Source: Panorpa germanica (Eukaryota; Arthropoda; Insecta; Mecoptera; Panorpidae). From it: a DNA stretch of 64,000 bases. Under the pieces are notes generated by a model that did no database searches, was not told the DNA's origin, and saw nothing but the letters and a program-made list of their open reading frames with translations. The first letter of the stretch is position 1. The number at the start of each line of letters is the position of its first letter. Position numbers and translations under genes: made by a program. Of the stretch, positions 1 through 12,757 are shown one piece after another. The DNA is taken from positions 3,410,001-3,474,000 of the forward strand of contig OY783207.1 in the NCBI GenBank assembly GCA_963678705.1, read 5' to 3'.

Positions 1-564
1 CTATAAAATTACACTAACATAATTTTACTATTATACTGTTATTTTAATCGCAATTTGAAACTAGTTCCAAAATGTTTTACAGCTGTGCCCCTGCTGTATA
101 AGAAATGCAACAACAATAACTTGTTATAAATTTAAACTTGATTTTCTAAATATTATCTATACTAATATTATAAAGCGACAGAGTTTGTTTGTTTGAACGC
201 GCTAATCTCCGAAACTACTGGTTCGAATTGAATAATTCTTTTTGTGTTGGATAGTCCAGTTATCGAGGAAGGCTATAGGCTATATTACATCACGCTACGA
301 CCAATAGGAGCAAAGATATAGTGGTAAATGTGTAAATAACGGGAGAAATTATTTCATCTTTGAAGCCTTCCGTTGCGTGCGCCGTGAAAACGGTTCAAGA
401 TACACAAAAAATATGTATTAAAGAATAATAGCTCTTTTAATGATCTAAAAAACAGTCCGCGATAATATATGTCTATCTTTTAAGATTAACTCACAAAAAC
501 CGTTTTTATGGTATTTCAACAAAAAACTTTAAAGATTACAATGATAAATAACTCCGAAACAAAA

Positions 565-705
565 CCAACTCGCTCTCTGCGCTGGCCGGCGCGGCGGGAG
601 AGAGGCGGTGCTTGCGAGCAAGCCGGGAGGGGGGTGTAGCTCAACGAGATACCATGCCGCGCGGCTCACTCGCGCGGTCGGCTCCCTACTGAACGGTTGA
701 ATGCA
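565..705. other. GC-rich island inside the Helitron
   Basis: About 140 bases are very GC-rich and rich in CpG (for example GGCCGGCGCGGCGGGAGAG near 583), in sharp contrast to the AT-rich surroundings. No long ORF crosses it. It could be part of the Helitron family consensus or a captured fragment of host promoter DNA. Confidence 0.5.
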
Positions 706-1078
706 GCGCTAATTTGTTTATGCGATATAATTATCATCGTAATATTACTTTTTAAACACAGTTTCATTTTGTAGTTGTTTTCTATATAGTAGGTACTTTA
801 TTTGTTTTAGGATAGTATTTAGTTACACAATAATAACACTTTTTTGTTTTCATGTAGATTATTAATCTTAATATATATAAATTACGTGTCACTGTGTTGT
901 CCCCTATGGACTCCTAAACTACTTAACCGATTTTAATGAAATTTGTACACCGTGTCCAGTTTGATCCAACTTGAAAGATAGGATACCTTACATCTCAATT
1001 TATTTATCTTATTGCTAATTATTTGTCTATTAATTATCTGTATATGACATATGACATCGGGCGACGATGATGGCGACA

Positions 1079-1149
1079 TCTGTTGACTAGATTGAGTAAA
1101 TATTCTGTTGAGTAAATCGAAATCTGTTGACTAGATTGAGTAAATATTC
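1079..1149 (+). repeat. 27-bp direct duplication within Helitron
   Basis: A unit beginning TCTGTTGACTAGATTGAGTA is present twice, at about 1079-1105 and 1123-1149, separated by 17 bases. It is a short local duplication near the Helitron 3' end. Confidence 0.7.
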
Positions 1150-1220
1150 AATAGATGGCGCTATGTAATGTAATATGACAAAAACGTTAGTCACAGCAAC
1201 GCGTGGCCGGGACAGCTAGT

Positions 1221-2538
1221 TAATAATATAAAATCAGTAATACAATTTCATTAACGATTACTTTTCACGTAAACATATTATTATCTGAATATAAATAAAC
1301 TAATGAAACCGTTTTATCGCGTCTGACAACATTGTGGTTTACCCCATCCGCAAATCCGGTGACAACAACACAGCATGCTCCAAAAATCGCAGGTTTCAAC
1401 AAACCCCACGGAGTAAATTAAATCAATTAAACCTTCTAAGACACCCTGTTTCTTAGAATATACAATTTGAAAAGGAATTATGATTGTTATCACTCAATTA
1501 AATCGTATCAAAAATGTTTATATTGTTTTCTGTTTATAAATAAATCAAAATAGATTTTTACATTGTAATATAATTACTTAAGAATTTTTAGAGGGTACAG
1601 TGGATGAGTATTTATGTTTGACGTCAGCTGTGTCTTCGGGTTCGATCACAGAACCAGCGAAATATATTTGGACAGTTTCATTTGGTTGTGCCAGTGGTTT
1701 ATCCCACATATATGACACTATAAATACTGGCAACATATAGAAGTGATAGAACTCAGCATCGGAAACGGAACGGCGTTAAATAAATGAAATTAATAATTAA
1801 GAATATTCAAGAAATTGTTAATGTTATTTATCGAGTAATAAAAATTTTTAATTTCAAATATTTTTTATATACATAAAAGAATAAAAATAAAATAAAAGAT
1901 TGATTGTATTCCAAGCTATTGATCTTTTCAAATACGAGTGTAAACAACCTTGGCCTTGACCTTGCTGCAAGAAGTTTTCGTAATCTTTTGTTAAATGTCA
2001 AGTCAATTCGAAGAGCTACTTGATACAAAAACAAATTATACTTAATTAATATTCTTAGCCATCCTGTTGTTGCGTTTTTATCACGTAACTGTTAAATGGG
2101 AATACCCCATGGGTTTCCTAAGACACTCATACTAAGCAGAGCCGAATTAGAACTACAGACTGTAGCACAGGGGCTTCAAACAGCAGATATTAACAAAAAT
2201 CGCATCTGAGGTGTATCAAAGGAAGCGGCGCCCAGACGCCCCGACCCATTGTGACTAGATATAATTGATTTTGCGTTGGTGCTAAGAAAAAGATCATTTT
2301 AGATCAGTTGGAAGAAAATGTGGCTAGATACAACTATAAACTAAACACAAATTTATATATATTTAAGATTTATTTAACGTAATAATATGTCAAAGTACAT
2401 AACAAGTGTTATCTTTCGACATAAATTTAATATTTTCGACATTAATTAAACTTGTTATGATGATATTACATATTAATCCAAAATATTAGCACATATATGA
2501 AAGCGTGAACAGAATTATATAACACAAGTAACGTTAAA
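1221..2538. other. Gene-free AT-rich spacer
   Basis: No coding region supported. Around 1626-1665 lies GGTTCGATCACAGAACCAGC, resembling the B-box region of a tRNA-derived SINE; similar words recur near 16765-16800 and 29405-29445. Confidence 0.4.
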
Positions 2539-2546
2539 TACATACA

Positions 2547-2922
2547 CAGGGGCGGCCTTAGCTATTGCGAGGCCCCGGGCAGCAGATCTTTGCGTGGCAC
2601 TTGTTCTTTGTATAATTTATGTAAATTGTAAGTAAGTATTTTTGATGATAATTGACGAGAAATAAAATTTTATATTGGAAGTTTTATAAAAGTTAATAAG
2701 CACAAAGATTACAAATATTAATGATGATAAACTAAGGTAAATGAATACCTTAAAAGGTTTATGGGGTAATTCTAGTGGGATTTCTAAATAGCAAGGCGCG
2801 AGATTCAAATACATATATAGTAATGAATTTTTGTACTTGGGTTGGTGCGCGAGAATGCGGGGCTCTTACAAGAGCGAGGCCCGGGCGGTTGACCTGCATG
2901 TCACCCCCAAAGGCCGCCTCTG
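2547..2922. mobile_element. hAT-type MITE with perfect 8-bp target duplication
   Basis: The element starts CAGGGGCGGCCTTAG and ends AAAGGCCGCCTCTG, forming imperfect terminal inverted repeats. It is flanked by identical 8-bp copies of TACATACA (2539-2546 and 2923-2930), the signature target-site duplication of hAT transposons. At 376 bp without a transposase domain it is a non-autonomous MITE. The interior includes a second GC-rich arm around 2858-2905. Confidence 0.85.
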
Positions 2923-2930
2923 TACATACA

Positions 2931-4500
2931 TTTACGTATTGTGTTACGTAGCACGTTATGATTGAACCTATTTTGAAAGAAGAAATAGAAATGGCGCGAA
3001 TTTTACAGTTTTAATGCGGCTCTGCTTATACCAAAACCAATGCGTTCAACATTATGCGTTGTTTTCAATAATAAATAAAAATACATAATTAATATTTTTT
3101 CTTTATATTGTTAAATACTTCAAAAATATTATAGTGACGAATTAAGACATTAAAAATTTCTGTGTTATTGTGAGACCTCTATAGAATTGAGGGTTCTAAT
3201 AGTAACAGTCGTGGAGCCCTACTAAACTTCCAGCCGATCCTGGTCAATTAACTATTGTTGCGAGTATTCATTTTTTGAAATAATGAAGGTACAATATTTC
3301 CTATAATTTTATATATAAGTTAAATAAGCTACTATATCGTCTTGCTATTGATTGCTATATAACTAAGACCACAATTTTATGTAGTATAAATACTAAATTT
3401 AATAATCGTATGATTAATATTAAGATGTGTCTCAAAAGATATAGAAAACATAAAGATATATCTAAAAAGAATCTGTATAGACATTGAGATACTCAAATTG
3501 TTCGTAAGGCTACGACAATAATAAGAGCGCTGAAAGATGCAAGTGAGAAAAAGGTCTATCCCATCAGTAGTATAGTACTACATATAAAGAACATAAAAGG
3601 AAACGGTTTAGCCACTGCAAATAATGTGTAACTTCAAAATATTGGTTTTCATAAAGTTGATGACAACTAGATTCAGTTTATGAAGTTTTACTTGGATCTA
3701 TGTGTCAAGAAGTAACACAAAAAGTTGGGTTATGTTGCAAAAAAATTATTATAGTTTTAAAACTGAATACGAATTCGTTTAGATTGATTTCAGATTGTAA
3801 TGTACATAGTACGTATTGTATTTTATCCAACTGGATTAGCATCTGTGCAAAAGGTATCACTTCCGCGAATTTTTCAACACAGGTGTAATTTATTATACTG
3901 ATTACTAACAAATACATTTGCATATATATATTATTTATTACAAAAGTGTGAACTAATTAATACTATAAAATAATCAGCTGCATTATTTCAAGGTTAGAAT
4001 ACATTTTATGATAAAAATATATTTTATGATAAAAATTACGGTAAAAATGTAAATAAAAATTCTAAAATACATTAATGATAATGTAACTAGTTGCATAATT
4101 AGATAATTAGACTAGATTAAAGACATTTGCATACCTTTAATCATCTTGACTGATTGATATACACCACACTTTATTATTTAAACAAAATCACAATTAAAAT
4201 CCAACTGATCTAATCAACCGAACAACACTGACTGACTGATGTCGAGTTGTGCTGGAACTTAAAAGTATTGCACTCCGTTGGGTCTGTTGTTGATAGCGAC
4301 GGGAATTGTGACATTGAGCATAGAAATCTCGATTCAATGAGAACGATGCAACTATTGAATAGAAGTCATTATCACATAGAAGTTAAGATCATAGATAGTA
4401 TGGTGGCAAAGGTGACTGGCGAAGGAGAAGATGTCTTGAGGTTATCAACTTTGAAAATGTTTATTGGGTCCTAAATGGTAAAACTAGAACTATTTTTAGA
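2931..4500. other. Gene-free AT-rich spacer
   Basis: Nothing convincingly coding. A 75-codon open frame at 4247-4474 (+) has no recognisable domain or splice context. A short tandem duplication of ATTTTATGATAAAAAT lies at about 4002-4035. Confidence 0.4.
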
Positions 4501-4502
4501 TA

Positions 4503-5195
4503 CGAGGCGTGTTTTTTAAGTGAGTACCGTTTTGGAATTAAAAAAAGACGTGCAAAGATATCGCAATAATTTTATTTTTACATGAAAGCCTGTACCTTAA
4601 TCTATACTTTTCTACATAATTTCCGTGAATATTGAGGCACTTGTCATAACGTGGCACCAGTTTTTGAATACCCTCCTCTGCCGCCTGACTTGTCACAATG
4701 CGATACAAAACACTACGAGAATATTGAGGAAACCAGTCGCACATTGATGAAATTGTAAAGCGTCTGTTTTCTCTCACCTTTTCTTCCACTTTCTGCACAA
4801 AATCTTCATTAAAGACCGAAGGACGCCCACTCCGTTCTTCATCATGCACATTTGTGCGGCCATCTTTAAATGCTCTCACCCATTTCCTTACCATTCCATC
4901 ACTCATAATGTTTTGTCCGTAAACTTCACAGATCTCACGATGAATATCGATCGGTTTTACGCCTTTAGCACTAAGAAATCGTATAACAGCCCGTACTTCA
5001 CAAGCGGCGGGACTCACGATTGTCGGAGGCATCTTAAACACTCAGTAAACAACGTATACAATGAAGAATCAGACTGTAATGGCTGTAGAAAAGTAGATTA
5101 AGGTACAGGCTTTCATGTAAAAATAAAATTATTGCGATATCTTTGCACGTCTTTTTTTAATTCCAAAACGGTACTTACTTAAAAAACACGCCTCG
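4503..5195 (-). mobile_element. Internally deleted mariner transposon with long inverted repeats
   Basis: Both ends read CGAGGCGTGTTTTTTAAGT with one variation, and the inverted repeats extend for roughly 115 bases (4503-4617 against 5082-5195) with very few differences. TA dinucleotides flank the element (4501-4502, 5196-5197), as expected for Tc1/mariner insertion. It carries a shortened transposase frame on the minus strand. At 693 bp it is about half the length of an autonomous mariner. The near identity of the two long arms suggests a fairly recent insertion. Confidence 0.88.
4538..5041 (-). pseudogene. Mariner transposase remnant, catalytic core deleted
   Basis: The frame encodes 167 residues where mariner transposases have about 340. 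Residues about 15-80 are the N-terminal DNA-binding region, with the family motif of WVRAFKDGR followed by ERSGRPS. After about residue 120 the frame jumps directly to the usual C-terminal segment (GIQKLVPRYDKC...YVEK), so the whole D,D34D catalytic domain is missing while the reading frame is kept. The last residues run into the inverted repeat. The product could at most bind transposon ends and cannot catalyse transposition. Confidence 0.85.
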
Positions 5196-5197
5196 TA

Positions 5198-6983
5198 TGT
5201 TGATGAAACACATGTACTGTATTTAGTCCACGTTGTCTTTCTCGCACACCGATTGAGATAACACCATTTTTATTTGTTTGATTATACCCAGAAATTTATT
5301 GAAGAAGCGAGATGGTAGTTTATCACCCCACCGACTCTTTTTCAAAGATCGCACATTGGTCGACTGATTGCAAACGCGAGCCCCGAATCTGTCCGAACCG
5401 AATGAGAATGCAAGTGTGTTGTTAGTGTGAGGCTCTGGTTTGCTTTTGTGTTACTTTGAAACTTTTAAACGCGTTTTCTTACGCTTAGGTTTTTCTTCTC
5501 AAGCTCAAAATCTGATGGACCGATTCTTTTGAAATTTTGCACATTCTTTCTTTACATAAATGCCGAGGTAACGCTGTCGAGTTTTTTTCAATGTTTTAAT
5601 TTTAACGTGTTTTAAAATAACAACGCTTCTGATTTTTTTCATTAAAAATCAGTATTTTGACTTTTAAGTGCTTTAAAAAATTGAAAAATCAATAAAAAAG
5701 AAAAAGCTCGACTGCGTTACCTGCAGAAACTTATCAACTAAAGAAATCATTTTGGTTTTTCGATTTCAGAAAATCCAGTGATGAGTTATGAGTGGCACCG
5801 CAATGATACTTTTTCTTTGTGACGTCTGCGGAGATTCGCTGTCAATGCCCCATTTCTTGATATTTATTTATGAAAATTTCATAAAGTATTCTTCAAATAT
5901 TATTTTATCATGTAGTAATTAAAGAAATAATTATATATTGACTGTGTCGTCAAGAAACATTATCGAAAATATGTTTTCTTTATTGTTTTGATTTTAAATT
6001 ACTCATATAATGAGTAATATTTTCCATTCACGGAAAACTTGTGAAAAAAAAGTCTCTTTAATATATGCAATATTTTGTATAGAATTTTGTGCTTCACAGT
6101 TCTGATGCATTAATCCTTGACAATATGCAAACAAGTATTATTTCAAAAGATTGTTATTTCAATAATTGAACAATGGACACAATTGAAAAATAACCGGCAG
6201 ATGCGCGGACGTTGGTATTTATGATGCATTACTTTTAATGATTTTTTACATAATAAATTGGAATTCTTAAGTTTAATGTTAATAGCTTATTAATATGCAA
6301 AAGTTAAGCTATTGTTTCGATTGTTTATTAATATACAGATAATTAGCTAATCAATGTAAAAGGGAAATAAAATATTTAAACGTATATGATACAAAAATAT
6401 TATGCATATAATTATCTATTTAGGAATATTATTATTTAATTTTCAAGGAAACATACCATTTGAAATTGTTAATTATTTTACACATTTAAATCTGCTCCCC
6501 TTTATCTTATCATTACAATAATTAGGGGTAATCGTTTTTTTATGTCCCCCGTTCTCATTGTCACGTCTTGTCGATAACAAGACGTGCCGGGTACAAGTGC
6601 AACGCTTGAATTAGCTTGTAGCATGCTAGCAAATTCAATCTTGCACACTGAGCGGTAGGAAATATACCTTGGAACTAGGTTGTGGGAAAATAATTTTCTA
6701 CCTGTTACTATTAAAGAGTATGTCCATAAAAAATAACAGCTATGTCACCAAATAATCCAAAGCAAGTCAGTGATTTTACAAGAGTCCAAATATCTTCAAA
6801 ACAGTGAGGTTTTGGAGATAGGAGACAAATTTTTATATTCCGGTAATTCTTGACCCAATTTACCTTCCGTCTTCAAATGAACGATTTACTCAATATTTAC
6901 GGAATAACCTGTACATATTAACTGCATAACTTGCATTTCATTTCCATGAGCTCATATTTATTTATTTTAAATAATAATGTTAA
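5198..6983. other. Gene-free AT-rich spacer
   Basis: No coding region supported. A perfect 10-bp hairpin, CACGTCTTGT-cgata-ACAAGACGTG, lies at 6562-6586; related TGACAAGACGTGAC words occur near 11988 and 16180, suggesting a shared repeat remnant. Confidence 0.4.
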
Positions 6984-7209
6984 CCCAGTAAACATTTTGG
7001 GTCACTTTGACATCATATTGAAGATGCGTCATGATTTTTTTGTCATAAAAGAGTTCATTTATAGTTCAGTTTCTCACATTTTTTCATATAAAATGTCTAC
7101 TTTATCGGCTACAGATGGCGAAATTACTCCACCGAAGTGGAGTTCCATTGAAGTGAAATAGTGATAGAAACGTCACTAAATAGGGCACTTCACCAAATTG
7201 TCTACTGGG
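6984..7209. mobile_element. MITE with CCCAGTA ends, copy 1
   Basis: The segment begins CCCAGTAAACATTTTG and ends CAAATTGTCTACTGGG, an imperfect terminal inverted repeat. A second copy lies in the opposite orientation from 28261, and an internal fragment (GGCTACAAATGGCGAAA) at about 13215-13260. The interior resembles short coding sequence by chance but has no conserved domain. Confidence 0.65.
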
Positions 7210-7879
7210 AACGCTAATTAATCATTAAATATTTCATAATCTTTTAAAAACAATAACTTTTGATATATTTCTAATTTAAAGAGAAATACTCGTATTTTAA
7301 ATTTATATTATATTATAATATAAAAGTTTAAGCCGAGTAATATTCGATGTATAAAGTTATGAGTTAAACCAGTTAAAGTAAGCATGGTTAAAAAACTAAT
7401 CACATATATTCACAATCAGGTTTACCGGTAAAGGTATACTGTTCCGTTAAAACTGTCCGGTAAATCGTTATGTGTATACACAGCATTAAATGAATAAATA
7501 AACGAACGGAATAATACCACACTATCTGCTATTATTCAACTTTATTAAATGCACATTCAACTTCTAAAGCTGACACCAATAATTTCAAAATCGGAATATT
7601 TTTTTAATTACGGTTACCAATATGTGTTTCGACACATTACCGCTAGTAAGAAACTTGTCTATATCATTATAAATACTAGACGAAAGTTGACTTACAGGCA
7701 AATTATTATAAATAAAGTATTAAAAACCAGAATCAGTTCTTAGAAATAAATATTTGATAATTTCTAATCAAATCAGTAAATTCGTACAGCACTGGCCGAC
7801 TGTGTTTCCCCAATGCTTCATCCAAATGTTAAAATGCATAATATAATAGGTCAAAATACGTTGCAACCAGAGTCGGATT

Positions 7880-7976
7880 AATTGTTAATATCTCTTAACA
7901 TATAAGGAGTTATTAAAAAATAATGGGACATTTGAGGTACACTTTTATAGAAATTAAGACATACGACACAAGCCCA
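7880..7976 (+). mobile_element. 3' fragment of TGGGCTTGTGTC MITE
   Basis: It carries ATTGTTAATATCTCTTAAC and the terminal GACACAAGCCCA, collinear with the 3' end of the full copies at 15032-15666 and 26400-27018. About 500 bp of the family's 5' part are missing. Confidence 0.75.
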
Positions 7977-8179
7977 TTACCCGGAAAATATAATTCTGGT
8001 CAGGGGATCGAACACGAAGACACTGACTGTGTTGTCAAAGAAAACATACCATAAATAATTTTAATTTAATCACATTAATTCATTAATATATGTATGTTGA
8101 ACCTGTAGCTTTTTATATGAAACGATTTAATTAAACAAATATGCATGATAGTTATTTTTAAAAGTGAAATTCACTGACA

Positions 8180-8332
8180 CAGCAGTTCCCAAAGTATGGC
8201 TCGCGACGCACTGGTGGGTGGAAAAATAAATTCTTCTCATTGAAAAATAAATCTTTCTATTTAAGTATTAAAATTTTCGATTGGAACTGAAGTTTCTTTT
8301 CTTAACAGTGCTTCATTCATTGGGAACCACTG
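8180..8332. mobile_element. Short hAT-like MITE
   Basis: About 153 bp bounded by CAGCAGTTCCCAA and TTGGGAACCACTG, typical hAT-style ends. The flanking 8-mers are only partly alike, so the target duplication is decayed or the exact ends are slightly different. Confidence 0.6.
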
Positions 8333-9640
8333 CATTAACCAGTTTTATTATAAATAAAGTGGTTTTCTTCATACTTATACAACATACTATATGAAATAAA
8401 TAATTTACACCTTCATTTAAATTCAGAGAAGTCTAATGATTTCAGGGTGAACTAGTCTGTAGCTACAGAGTAAAATCTCATTCTCACCTACTGCTTTTGT
8501 TTTATTATTATTTTTTAGTTGCAAAAACAGTATAACATATAGAAATATACGTAATAATTTCTATATGTATAAAATATGTTAATTTTATAATTTATAAATA
8601 ATTTTGTTTTCATTTTAGTTTAATTGCAGAAGTATACAAATTTCAGCAACTGACATAGACAGTATTCTGCAACTAAAAGATGCACTTTGAGATTAAAACA
8701 TATAAATCACAAAACAATAGGTGTGAATGGTACCTAATTCTTCTAACAAAAGAACAAGTCATTCTTTTGCATTTTGATTAAATAATAAATATGTGCACAA
8801 TGTTGATTAATGAACGTCGATTGCCGAGTGACGTAACATGAAGTTCTTTATCATAATTCTGTGACATTATCATTAAATAAATGCAAAAAGATATTTAAAA
8901 TCTATTTCTATATAAAATTACATAATCTTGCATAAAATATTTTGTTTCAAGTCAGAAAACGTGAATTTATATCGAAAGATAATTTTTTAAAAGCTTTTTA
9001 ATGTCTTTTACACTAATTTAATGCTAATGTGTTAGAATTAAGTAGGATTAGTGATGCTTGCAGACCCTTAAGATATTCTAAGATTTAAGTTTTGGCAAGA
9101 AATACGCCATATTTAAAAGCTAATGCTATTACCCCTCATTTTCGTAAAAAAAACCGAACACCCGAATAAGACATCTTAGAAATGAAGGTAATATGGATGC
9201 AAGTCACTACATAAGCCATACATCTATATGATTTTTAGATAGTATCAACCTTCAAACGATATGTGAAAAAATTTCATGACATTCCGACTATTTGCTACTT
9301 TTGAAAATTTTAAAGCAATAGAAAAATCTGAATTTCGTTCAAGTAAAGCAACTTATAAATATTGAATGTCGTATGTTAGAGACGTACGAGTTTAGACCGC
9401 ACTTAAGATAAGATCCATGTGTTGCGTTTTGTAATACGTGTAACAAAAACCGATAAGATATAATATATAAATAATAATGTTTATAATTACTAATATAGAA
9501 AAGCAAGAAAGTATGTTGTGAAGTGCATTCAAGAATTTATGATTTGATGCAACTGATATTTGTAGAGTGTGAGATAAACAATAAGATGATAACAAGTTAT
9601 CAATAAGTACTCAATCTTCTATATCTTTTTTATTATTTAC
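8333..9640. other. Gene-free AT-rich spacer
   Basis: No coding region supported. The block around 9225-9290 (AGTATCAACCTTCAAACGAT and ACATTCCGACTATT) recurs at 11670-11745, so both are copies of a dispersed repeat. Confidence 0.45.
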
Positions 9641-9644
9641 TTTT

Positions 9645-10215
9645 TTTAACGTCTATTTATTTCCGATGCTAAGTACTATCACCGACACATAATTGCATCT
9701 TTTTAATAAGTTCAATTTTAAATACATACTGTGAAACCACTAGAAGACAAAGTAATGACATAGCTTAATGCAGCATCTACACTGATATACTATTTCTATA
9801 TCTGTCGTTTTATATATGTATTTAGAAAAACTGAATTATTAGTTCCGTCGTGCCTAGGACCACGGGAGCCAACAACAGCCGCACAACTATATCGGTCCTT
9901 TTCAGATTTACAAAGTCAGAAGTGGGCCGACATAGTCATGGGATGGAAATTTGTGCATAGTCTGTTCCAGTGTGAAAGAACCTAATAGGATAAAATTGAT
10001 TCCACCCTCATTTTTCTATTCTTGATAATCTGGTTATTTGTTATTCTTTTTGAAAAAGAACGTTGCTTTCTTTTTATTTATTTAACATCGGCTCCAATGC
10101 TGAGTCCTACGACCGACGCCGTCTTATTGCAACAGTTTTTGTGGTGTCGTGGCCTCGTATTTCACAACTACACCGCTGCCTAATAAGTTTATGTATGTTC
10201 ATAATCAATTTAACT
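9645..10215 (+). repeat. Dispersed repeat, two partial copies
   Basis: Two related pieces (about 9645-9720 and 10080-10215) contain variants of TTTAACATCGGC, TGCTGAGTCCTACGACCGAC and GTTTTTGTGGTGTCGTGG. A third copy lies at about 30935-31065. The pieces are collinear, which indicates a retroelement or MITE remnant of unknown class. Confidence 0.55.
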
Positions 10216-10630
10216 TAATATCAATCAAACCCAAAGCTCGAATCCGACGATGCAACAGTCATCGTCGTCCAAACGTTTCTTGTACTATCATGAAAATTAT
10301 GATAAAAAGAATACTGAATAAAGACTGCATTACGTAGTCTTAAGGTCCGGACGGCTCGCATCAAACGCATTGGAAACGGAACAGCAAACAGCGAGCACTA
10401 CGACTTTTAGTGGTATCATCTGCATACAAATGCAGTTAACATATTATCTTTGCTACATAACAAAATAACTCACAAACAATTAAATACAAACTGTACACAT
10501 ATACTCCAGAGCATATAAAATAGTAATATATGTAGATTATAATACGTCGTCAAAATGGTTGTTTGGGTTGAAAGAGATAAAAGTATATCTATTTCGTGTT
10601 TCCTCTCTCACGTCCCAGAACGTTCATACC

Positions 10631-10759
10631 CCTATAAAAGTATCGAATGACTTGCTCATAGCTGACGAAGAGTAACAACCGATGCAAGAGTATTTGGCAA
10701 ATATCCATCGGTGGTATCATTTAGAAAGGCTTACAGTACGCCTTTGACGTTCAAAGTAA
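10631..10759 (+). promoter_or_regulatory. Possible TATA promoter with short leader exon
   Basis: CTATAAAAG at 10631-10639 is a good TATA box in a region of raised GC content, and GTAAACC followed by GTAAGT at about 10758 would make a strong donor, outlining an untranslated leader exon of about 100 nt. No matching downstream exon was found, so this may be chance or part of a repeat. Confidence 0.25.
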
Positions 10760-12722
10760 ACCGTAAGTCCTGTGGACGCTTACCTTTAAACAACTCTTAC
10801 ATAAAAAAAAACACAGTTATTTCAACTAAAAGATTAACCAGCTTAGGTTAAGGTCATCAAAAAAATTATATCACATAAAAAATTGCATGATGTTTAAAAA
10901 CTGGTTTTAATATATTGTTTTTTATGAGCAGACACGTCTTGTGTTGTGTTTGGTTATGTAACTTGGAATTTCCAAGTAACATCTTGCTTAAGTTAAGATC
11001 AGGCCATTGTGATTTTTGGTTTGCAATATCTTGTATGCTTAAAATCAACTTCAATTTTCTTACTATAACTAAAGAGTTCATTAGTATGTTAATATTTTTA
11101 ATTCCAATGGACAATGATAATCCGGCAGCGCTGCGCGCAAAATTAAATCGAGTAAAGTAGAATGTATAATAAATTAATGCATTTTTAACATTGCATGCAT
11201 TTTACAACGTTACTAGGTCACCGTAACCGAAAATATTTGCAAGTTGTTAAAATATTTGAATACAGCGCGGTACTGACTTAAACTGTACCACGCTGGAACT
11301 TTCTTAAAGAAGCTTAGCTTTCTGTAATAAAAATATAATTCCACCCGTTGCGAAAGTTTGCTAAAAAACTTGTAATGCACTTAGAAGAAAGAAGATGGTA
11401 TTAAAAATGAGGATTACGTGAAAAAGAAAAACATTTATAAAACCAGGAAAGTTAAGTCAACATCTAAACCTTGACATATTGATATATTATGACGTCACTG
11501 TTGTCTTCTTTCTTTGCGCTGGTATCTGAATTGCATTAGTGGAATATTTTTAAGGTCAAACATACTGAAACACAGAGATATCTCTGCTGTTGAACTATGC
11601 TTTCATTTTTATAAAACTGTACTATTATCGCATCACTCAATAATATAGATGACACCACTATTGACAAATCCGTACGATTTTTAGGTAGTATCAACCTTCA
11701 AACGATAAGTGTCAAAATTTCTTGACATTCCGACTATTAGTTTCATTATTACATTATTATTAAAAAGTATTGTTCAAACTCGAGAAATTTCAATCCATAA
11801 ACTAATGATCGGAAAAATCATAAGGATTTGTTAATAGTGACGGTATCTATATGTCATCCTACAAACTTATTGAGTAATGTGTTATATAATGAAAAACTTG
11901 GCTATCATGACCTCAAATATCCAATTATTTTTTAATAAGTAACAGAATTATAAGAGATACTAATAATAAAATTAATCGTTTGTGACAAGACGTGACTGAT
12001 AATGGCGACGGGGGAGATTAAAAACAGGGGGGGGGGGTGTAATTTATGGATAACCTCTTGCAGCAGCTCGTGCAAGATATAGTTTGATGAGTATGTTAAA
12101 CAAATTACCTTACAGCTTTTAATTGGAATCTCATGACGTTAAAACGTGGTTGAAAATTTAGCGGCAATACAGAAATTCAAATTTTGAATAGTTACATCTC
12201 TTTAAACTTTTTTAATTTATATGTTTAAATAAAAGAAATTAAAAATCCAACTTTAATATCAAAGTTCACAACCCTATTGATGGTTAATTTTATAATTTGA
12301 TTTATAGTTCTATACAATTGAAAAACTTACCGAAAATAAATTGAAAATAATTCGAATTGAACCAAACTGCACGATATGTCGGTATAAGTATACTAAGATA
12401 TAATCAATAATTCTGCTGATATTTATAAAAATAGATAATTCGAAATTAAAATGATAAAGAAAATATATTTATCAGTAATTAAAGTAAGCGATATACTTTT
12501 ACATTTTTACTGTTTATTTTCTCTCTTCTTCTTGTTTTTCTACCCATCATTGTCGTTTTATAACTTGATAAGAATCTCAATAAGAAACTTTTACCAATTT
12601 AGTTTCAGAAAATTTACGCCTGTTTCGCATGCAACTGCAATAACACCATCAATGATTAATAATTTTTAATGATACATTATTATAATTTCTGCAAATTATA
12701 CCATTACTATATGATAGTACTA

Positions 12723-12757
<35 letters not shown>

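Larger units (their letters stand above)
156..1219 (+). mobile_element. Helitron-like elements, overlapping/composite
   Basis: The segment opens with TCTATACTAATATTATAAA after an A at 155 and closes with GGACAGCTAG before a T at 1220, matching the Helitron rule of insertion between A and T with 5' TC and 3' CTAG. A second Helitron-type 5' end (TCTTAATATATATAAATTAC) begins at 866 and shares the same 3' end, so 866-1219 is probably one complete short element and 156 to about 720 the 5' part of another. Such starts are very common in Lepidoptera. No Rep/helicase coding sequence is present, so both are non-autonomous. Confidence 0.75.

Noticed and set aside
4247..4474. 75-codon plus-strand frame with balanced composition
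   Set aside because: Not similar to any family I know and without splice or promoter context.
4844..5101. 85-codon plus-strand frame
   Set aside because: It is antisense to the mariner transposase remnant.
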